Source of the DNA: Planctomycetota bacterium
GTDB taxonomy: Bacteria > Planctomycetota > Phycisphaerae > FEN-1346
Reading direction: 5' to 3'
Assembly: GCA_026386995.1 (NCBI GenBank)
Contig: JAPLMO010000470.1
Span: 1 to 8,390, forward strand
Length of the DNA stretch: 8,390 bases
Shown here in pieces: positions 5,320 through 8,390 of this stretch. Position 1 is the stretch's first letter, and every line of letters starts with the position of its first letter. The position numbers and the translations under genes are program-made. The notes under the pieces are model-generated. The model searched no databases. It saw nothing but the letters and a program-made list of their open reading frames with translations, and was not told the origin of the DNA.

Positions 5320-6375
5320 GTGGCGATCGAATTCAAGTGTCCGTGCGGTGCGATTTGTCGCGCTGACGAGTCCCGAGTTGGCGAACTTTTCCACTGCGAC
5401 GCCTGCGGGTTGGACCTGCCTGTGCCGGCGACGGGCGAGGCGCCCCTTGCAGAAGTGGTGGCCGGCCCCACGGGCCCGTCGGTCGTGGAGGAGTTCAAGG
5501 CCCAGGTCGTCGACCGCAGCGGCTTCAACGAGATGATGCAGCAACTGCACGGCGTTACGGCGGCAGCCGAAGTGCCGGGATCACCCGCCGCTCCCGCGGC
5601 GGGCTCGACAGTCGCTGGCTCGGGTGCCAAGCCCCTCGCAATGGCGGCGGGCATGAGAACGCGCGGACCGGTTAAGCCGGCGACGCCCGTGTCTCGCGCG
5701 GCTCACCACTTCGGCTTCAAGAAGGTGATGTGGGGGCCGACGCTTGGCATCGCCCTGGTCTGCATCGGCGTGGGCATCTGGTGCTTTCTGCCGCACGAGA
5801 CCGTCACGGACCTCGGTGGTGTGGTCATCAAGGAGCCGGAGATCGTCAATGACGCCCAGGGCGAAATGTGGGCCATCCCGCGGGGCAACACCCCTTCGCC
5901 TCACGATGACGGCACGATGTGGTCCAAGGACGCCCAGGGCCAGGAATCGGCCGCCCTAAAGATCGTTCGCGACGCCGCCGACCGCGCCTGGGCCGTGCCC
6001 CCTGGCAAGACCCTTACGACCTCCAAGAGCGGCAAAGTGTTTTACCAGGATGACGCCGGCTTCGACGTTGCGGCCGAGTCGGCGGAACGGTGGCTGGACG
6101 TCCAGGGCCAACTCGACAAGATCAAGTCTTACGGCGGCAAACGCGAGCAGGGGTACCTGGGGTTCGGCATCGCGCTGCTGGCGGTCGGCCTGGTGCTGGC
6201 GGGGTTCGGCGTCTGGTTGCTGGCGGACGTGCGGCAGGTCCGCCGCGAGCAGGCCGCCGAGGCCGAGAAGGCGGCCCAGGCTGCTGCCGCAAAGGCCGAG
6301 CCGGTGAAGCCTATCCTGACTGACCCGACGCCCGGCGGCCCGGTTGCCGCCAAGGAAGGCGCGGAGGACAAGTGA
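5320..6375 (+). CDS. Two-pass membrane protein with N-terminal zinc ribbon and duplicated 40-residue module
   Basis: The protein has 351 residues and starts at GTG 5320, with AAGGAG (5308-5313) 6 nt upstream. Residues 5-31 form a zinc ribbon with C7, C9, C26 and C29 (CPCG...CDACG), a type common at the N-terminus of planctomycete membrane proteins. Residues 32-130 are a Pro/Ala-rich linker. Transmembrane segments lie at about 137-157 and 279-301, with FKK before the first and VRQVRRE after the second. By the positive-inside rule, the zinc ribbon and the Ala/Glu/Lys-rich C-tail (302-351) are cytoplasmic and residues 160-277 extracytoplasmic. That loop holds two tandem copies, residues 175-210 and 215-250, aligned at an offset of exactly 40 without gaps: IV.DA, WA(I/V)P.G.T, a later G, and D.(A/Q)G are shared. 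The loop family is not recognised. The histidine kinase gene begins 24 bp after the stop, so the two are probably co-transcribed and may work together in sensing; this is inference. Confidence 0.75.
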   Translation: MAIEFKCPCGAICRADESRVGELFHCDACGLDLPVPATGEAPLAEVVAGPTGPSVVEEFKAQVVDRSGFNEMMQQLHGVTAAAEVPGSPAAPAAGSTVAGSGAKPLAMAAGMRTRGPVKPATPVSRAAHHFGFKKVMWGPTLGIALVCIGVGIWCFLPHETVTDLGGVVIKEPEIVNDAQGEMWAIPRGNTPSPHDDGTMWSKDAQGQESAALKIVRDAADRAWAVPPGKTLTTSKSGKVFYQDDAGFDVAAESAERWLDVQGQLDKIKSYGGKREQGYLGFGIALLAVGLVLAGFGVWLLADVRQVRREQAAEAEKAAQAAAAKAEPVKPILTDPTPGGPVAAKEGAEDK

Positions 6376-6414
6376 CCAATGACAAATGACAAATGACGAA
6401 TGACGAATGACGAA
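6373..6414 (+). repeat. Tandem heptamer repeat TGACNAA, six copies, spanning a stop/start junction
   Basis: Six perfect 7-bp units without gaps: one TGACCAA, two TGACAAA and three TGACGAA. The first unit supplies the stop codon of the upstream gene (TGA 6373-6375) and the kinase start ATG (6400-6402) lies inside the array. Each unit junction makes an ATGA, so the array offers start codons at 6379, 6386, 6393, 6400 and 6407. Because 7 is not divisible by 3, they fall in all three frames. Confidence 0.9.
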
Positions 6415-7785
6415 CGCCATTCCGAACTCACCCTGACCGAACAGGAACTCCTCGAGCGCCTGGAATGGTTCACGCACGTGCGGTGGGGGGCCGGCATCTC
6501 GGCGATCGTGTTCATGGCGATCGGGTGGTGGCTGTTCCAGGTCCGCTTCGACTGGGCCCCGGCCGTCGGCGTCGTTGCGGCCCTTTTTGTCTATAATTTC
6601 ATCTTCTGGGTGCGGGCGCGGAGGCTGTACCGGCACGCGGGGATCCAGAAAGGCTGGATCACGCGTCTGGCCCACGCGCAGATCCTGTGCGACCTGCTTG
6701 CGGTGGCGGCCCTCGTCCACACGATTGGCGGCATCGAGAACCATTTCGTCATTCTGTTCCTGTTTCCGATGGTCGTGGCGAGCGAGTTCTTCGCGCCGCG
6801 CGTGGCCTACCTTTATGCAACACTGGCGACCGTTCTCATCAACGTGATCGGCTGGGGCGAGTACTTCTTCCAAGGCGCCTTTCATCACCCGCTTCTGGTC
6901 CTGGCCAACGGCGACGCGGCGCAGGCCGTGCCTCTTGTGGCCCCCGGCGCGGCCCAGCATTACGTCTTCGTCCTCCAGGTGTGCTTCGTCATGACGTTTG
7001 CCTCGTACGTGACGGTGTTCATCGCCGGGAGCATCGCCGGCCGCCTGAGGCTGCGCGAAGAGGAACTCCAGGTCGCGTATCGGGACCTCAGGGGCCTGGA
7101 GCAGGTCAAGTCGCAGTTCATGCGCAAGACCAGCCACGAACTCCGCGCCCCGATCGGGGCGGTGCAAAGCCTGCTGAAGGCCGCCGGCAGCCAGATGGCC
7201 ATAGATGCGCCCGGCCGCGAACTGGTCGACCGGGCCGTCCGCCGCTCCGAGAGCATGCTCGACCTGATCGACGACCTCCTGCGCTACAGCCGCCTCCAGA
7301 GCGCCGCGGTGCTGGACCGGTTCGAGCCCGTTGAACTGGCCGAGATCGTGCGGTCGGCGGCCGACCTGTTTCGCGCCCAGGCCGAGGAGAAACACATCCA
7401 ACTCCAGGTCCGCGCCGACTCGGCCGTGGTCTCGGGCGTCCGCGACAGCCTGACGGACGTCGTGGACAACCTCCTCTCGAACGCGGTCCGGTACACCCCA
7501 GCCGGCGGCCGCGTGACGGTCGAGTGCGGCTGCAAGGACGGCGAGGCGGTGCTGGCCGTGTCCGACTCGGGGATCGGCATCCCGCCCGACGAGTTACCGC
7601 GCCTTTTCGAGGAGTTTTTCCGCGGCCAGATTGCCAAGCAGACCGTCCAGCACGGCACGGGCCTGGGCCTGACGATCGTCAAGCGAGTCGTCGACCTGCA
7701 CCACGGCCGCATCGACGTTGAGAGCGAAGTGGGCCGCGGAACGACCTTCCGCGTGCGCCTGCCGGCCTGCGTCGCCCGCGCCTGA
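6400..7785 (+). CDS. Six-pass membrane sensor histidine kinase, RegB-like sensor region
   Basis: The protein has 461 residues. Six hydrophobic segments lie at about 30-50, 54-71, 94-109, 116-132, 135-152 and 187-212. Between the third and fourth, G110-G111-I-E-N114-H115-F116 corresponds to the GGxxNPF quinone-site heptapeptide of RegB/PrrB redox kinases, with Pro replaced by His. A coiled-coil linker (213-238) leads to HisKA, with phosphoacceptor H246 in KTSHELRAP. HATPase_c follows: N-box DNLLSNAVRYTP (356-367), G1 DSGIGIP (389-395), G2 GTGLGLTIVK (419-428), then GTTFRVRLP. All ATP-binding motifs are intact. It should autophosphorylate and pass phosphate to a response regulator, but none is encoded in the window. 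ATG 6400 is chosen as the only array ATG in frame without an intervening stop; the nearest good Shine-Dalgarno (GGAGG, 6363-6367) is over 30 nt away, so translation probably depends on coupling to the zinc-ribbon gene. Redox sensing is inferred from the motif only. Confidence 0.88.
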   Translation: MTNDERHSELTLTEQELLERLEWFTHVRWGAGISAIVFMAIGWWLFQVRFDWAPAVGVVAALFVYNFIFWVRARRLYRHAGIQKGWITRLAHAQILCDLLAVAALVHTIGGIENHFVILFLFPMVVASEFFAPRVAYLYATLATVLINVIGWGEYFFQGAFHHPLLVLANGDAAQAVPLVAPGAAQHYVFVLQVCFVMTFASYVTVFIAGSIAGRLRLREEELQVAYRDLRGLEQVKSQFMRKTSHELRAPIGAVQSLLKAAGSQMAIDAPGRELVDRAVRRSESMLDLIDDLLRYSRLQSAAVLDRFEPVELAEIVRSAADLFRAQAEEKHIQLQVRADSAVVSGVRDSLTDVVDNLLSNAVRYTPAGGRVTVECGCKDGEAVLAVSDSGIGIPPDELPRLFEEFFRGQIAKQTVQHGTGLGLTIVKRVVDLHHGRIDVESEVGRGTTFRVRLPACVARA

Positions 7786-7884
7786 GACCGCCGAAAAGCG
7801 GTCACCGACATAGCCTGCAATTTATTTCCGTTCACTTTACTGCCTATCAGGCAAAAAAAAATGCACAAAACCGGCCCCGGCGAT
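7786..7884. other. Intergenic region with a short hairpin after the kinase stop and an A9 tract
   Basis: GACCGC (7786-7791) and GCGGTC (7798-7803) form a 6-bp stem immediately after the kinase stop, but no T-run follows, so it is not a convincing terminator. A small hairpin TGCC/GGCA (7841-7853) leads into nine A (7853-7861). The A-tract lies 24 bp before the -35 of the next promoter and could act as an UP-like element. Confidence 0.35.
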
Positions 7885-7912
7885 TTGACTTTTCGGGAAT
7901 CTGTAGTATAGT
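7885..7912 (+). promoter_or_regulatory. Promoter of the structured RNA/leader
   Basis: TTGACT (7885-7890), a 16-bp spacer, then TATAGT (7907-7912). The expected start is at 7918-7920. Both hexamers match consensus at 5 of 6 positions and the -10 is like the others in the window. The nearest downstream coding start is 350 bp away. Confidence 0.65.
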
Positions 7913-7918
7913 CTTCCT

Positions 7919-8150
7919 GCGGAGAGATAGTGGGGAAACGGTCCGGAGGGGCCGAATCGTTACCCCGTGTGTTTTTAGGGCTTTTTCAGGGTTTGAGGAA
8001 CTTTTTGTAGAAGGGCCGCGTTGCGGGGGACGTTATGCGGCCCGACCGAAGGTTCGCCCAGGCGAATCGGCGGGAACTCAACTGAATAGATAGTGTTCTT
8101 GAAAGGCGATCCGGAGGGATCTGAACCCTGCCGGACCGCCTTTTCTTTTT
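7919..8150 (+). ncRNA. Candidate structured small RNA or attenuator leader, about 230 nt
   Basis: The stretch is bounded by a promoter (7885-7912) and an intrinsic terminator (8103-8150) and has no convincing gene. It can form, in order: GGGGAAACG (7932-7940) with CGTTACCCC (7958-7966), one A-A mismatch, with an alternative inner CGGTCC/GGGCCG stem; GGGCCGC (8013-8019) with GCGGCCC (8037-8043); GGTTCGC (8051-8057) with GCGAATC (8062-8068), loop CCAG, outer CCGA/TCGG; then the terminator hairpin. It does not match the parts of 6S, SRP, tmRNA, RNase P or common riboswitches that I can recall. It could be a free-standing small RNA, or a regulated leader of the secreted-protein gene at 8270 in which the terminator acts as an attenuator. 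A weak hexamer pair after the terminator (TTGGAC 8171-8176) leaves the choice open. Confidence 0.45.
8103..8150 (+). terminator. Intrinsic terminator of the candidate RNA
   Basis: AAGGCGATCCGG (8103-8114) pairs with CCGGACCGCCTT (8131-8142) with one A-C mismatch. Inside, AGGG and CCCT add four pairs around a short loop. The T-rich tail TTTTCTTTTT covers 8141-8150. It lies 120 nt upstream of the next start codon, so it ends an upstream RNA or attenuates that gene. Confidence 0.8.
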
Positions 8151-8205
8151 GTGCGGGTCCGGGCTGGCGGTTGGACCGTCCTGCCGCTCCCGGGATAGAT
8201 GTGCG

Positions 8206-8227
8206 AGGCAAGCCGTACGGCTTGTCT
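8206..8227 (+). promoter_or_regulatory. Palindrome in the leader of the right-edge gene
   Basis: CAAGCCGTACGGCTTG (8209-8224) is a perfect 16-bp palindrome. As RNA it extends to a 9-bp stem with loop GTAC (8206-8227, one G-U). It sits 43 nt before the ATG at 8270 with no T-run, so it is an operator candidate or a 5'-UTR hairpin rather than a terminator. Confidence 0.4.
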
Positions 8228-8269
8228 GCGGAAAACGGTTGGTCGAGTGCAAGAAAAGGAGAAGACATC

Positions 8270-8390
8270 ATGTCGCGGAGAACGATGAGGGGCATCTCTG
8301 TAGGCGTTCTGGTGGTGGTTACGTGGTTGCTTTCGGCGCCGGCCTCGGCGGGGCCGATCGCGGGCGGCGCGGGCGCCATGCCGGACTTCT
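8270..8390 (+). CDS. Secreted protein of unknown function, N-terminal part only
   Basis: The first 40 residues are visible before the window ends. ATG 8270 has AAAGGAG upstream at 6-8 nt. The N-terminus is a clear Sec signal peptide: basic MSRRTMRG, hydrophobic core ISVGVLVVVTWLL, and an AxA site at SAPASA|GPIAG (cleavage after residue 27). The mature start GPIAGGAGAMPDF is Gly/Ala-rich and gives no family. It is preceded by an intrinsic terminator (8103-8150) and a palindrome (8206-8227), so its expression may be controlled in the leader. Confidence 0.7.
   Translation, partial: MSRRTMRGISVGVLVVVTWLLSAPASAGPIAGGAGAMPDF

Noticed and set aside
5956..7401. 481-codon open frame on the minus strand, antisense to the zinc-ribbon and kinase genes
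   Set aside because: It is a mirror of GC-rich codon bias. The plus strand carries complete kinase motifs, and the antisense product is His/Arg/Gly-rich with no domain. Its VIRHSSF-type stretch is just the heptamer array read backwards, a known source of spurious proteins.
701..7839. 11-mer TAAAGTGAACG near 701 and its complement near 7829
   Set aside because: An 11-base match is expected by chance several times in a window of this size, and nothing else at the two sites is shared.
8103..8150. Resemblance of the GGCGAT...CCGCC hairpin to a fluoride riboswitch
   Set aside because: Only the outer bases agree; the pseudoknot and conserved core are absent, and the element is fully explained as an intrinsic terminator.

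Overview
The window looks like chromosomal DNA from a GC-rich bacterium, most likely of the Planctomycetota or a related PVC lineage. This is inferred from the gene types (secreted PQQ-like propeller, membrane protein with an N-terminal zinc ribbon, DUF2007 protein), from the TGACRAA heptamer repeat and from the palindromic intergenic repeats. No rRNA or marker gene settles it. Promoters are of housekeeping type (TTGAC-N16/17-TATANT).

Layout. Positions 1-176 (minus strand) hold the N-terminus of a REP-associated tyrosine transposase (RAYT, Y1/IS200-like), cut by the window edge. Its promoter lies directly against the start codon, so the mRNA should be leaderless. Positions 177-893 have no convincing gene. 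They contain a 29-bp promoter-like box in two copies, two GC-rich REP-like hairpins in opposite orientation, an 83-bp palindrome, a bidirectional terminator-like palindrome and the promoter of the next gene. Positions 894-2153 encode a secreted PQQ-like beta-propeller protein. After a gene-poor gap comes a well-formed promoter and a DUF2007 protein with an 80-residue Asp/Glu tail (2500-3150), closed by an intrinsic terminator. Positions 3403-4935 encode xylulokinase (xylB). The gap 4936-5319 carries a second set of the same REP-like palindromes and a terminator.

Positions 5320-6375 and 6400-7785 form a probable two-gene operon. The first gene encodes a two-pass membrane protein with an N-terminal zinc ribbon and a duplicated 40-residue extracytoplasmic module. 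The second encodes a six-pass sensor histidine kinase with a RegB-like quinone-site motif (GGIENHF). The junction is a 7-bp tandem repeat that contains both the upstream stop and the downstream start. Positions 7885-8150 look like an independent structured RNA or attenuator leader: promoter, several hairpins, intrinsic terminator. A secreted-protein gene begins at 8270 and runs off the right edge.

The most notable system is the RAYT with its palindromes. Five stem-loops in two clusters 4.7 kb apart share a GCGCGGCGGG stem core with compensatory base changes and lie in inverted pairs, as in BIME elements. The next most notable points are the candidate RNA at 7919-8150 and the zinc-ribbon protein/kinase pair.
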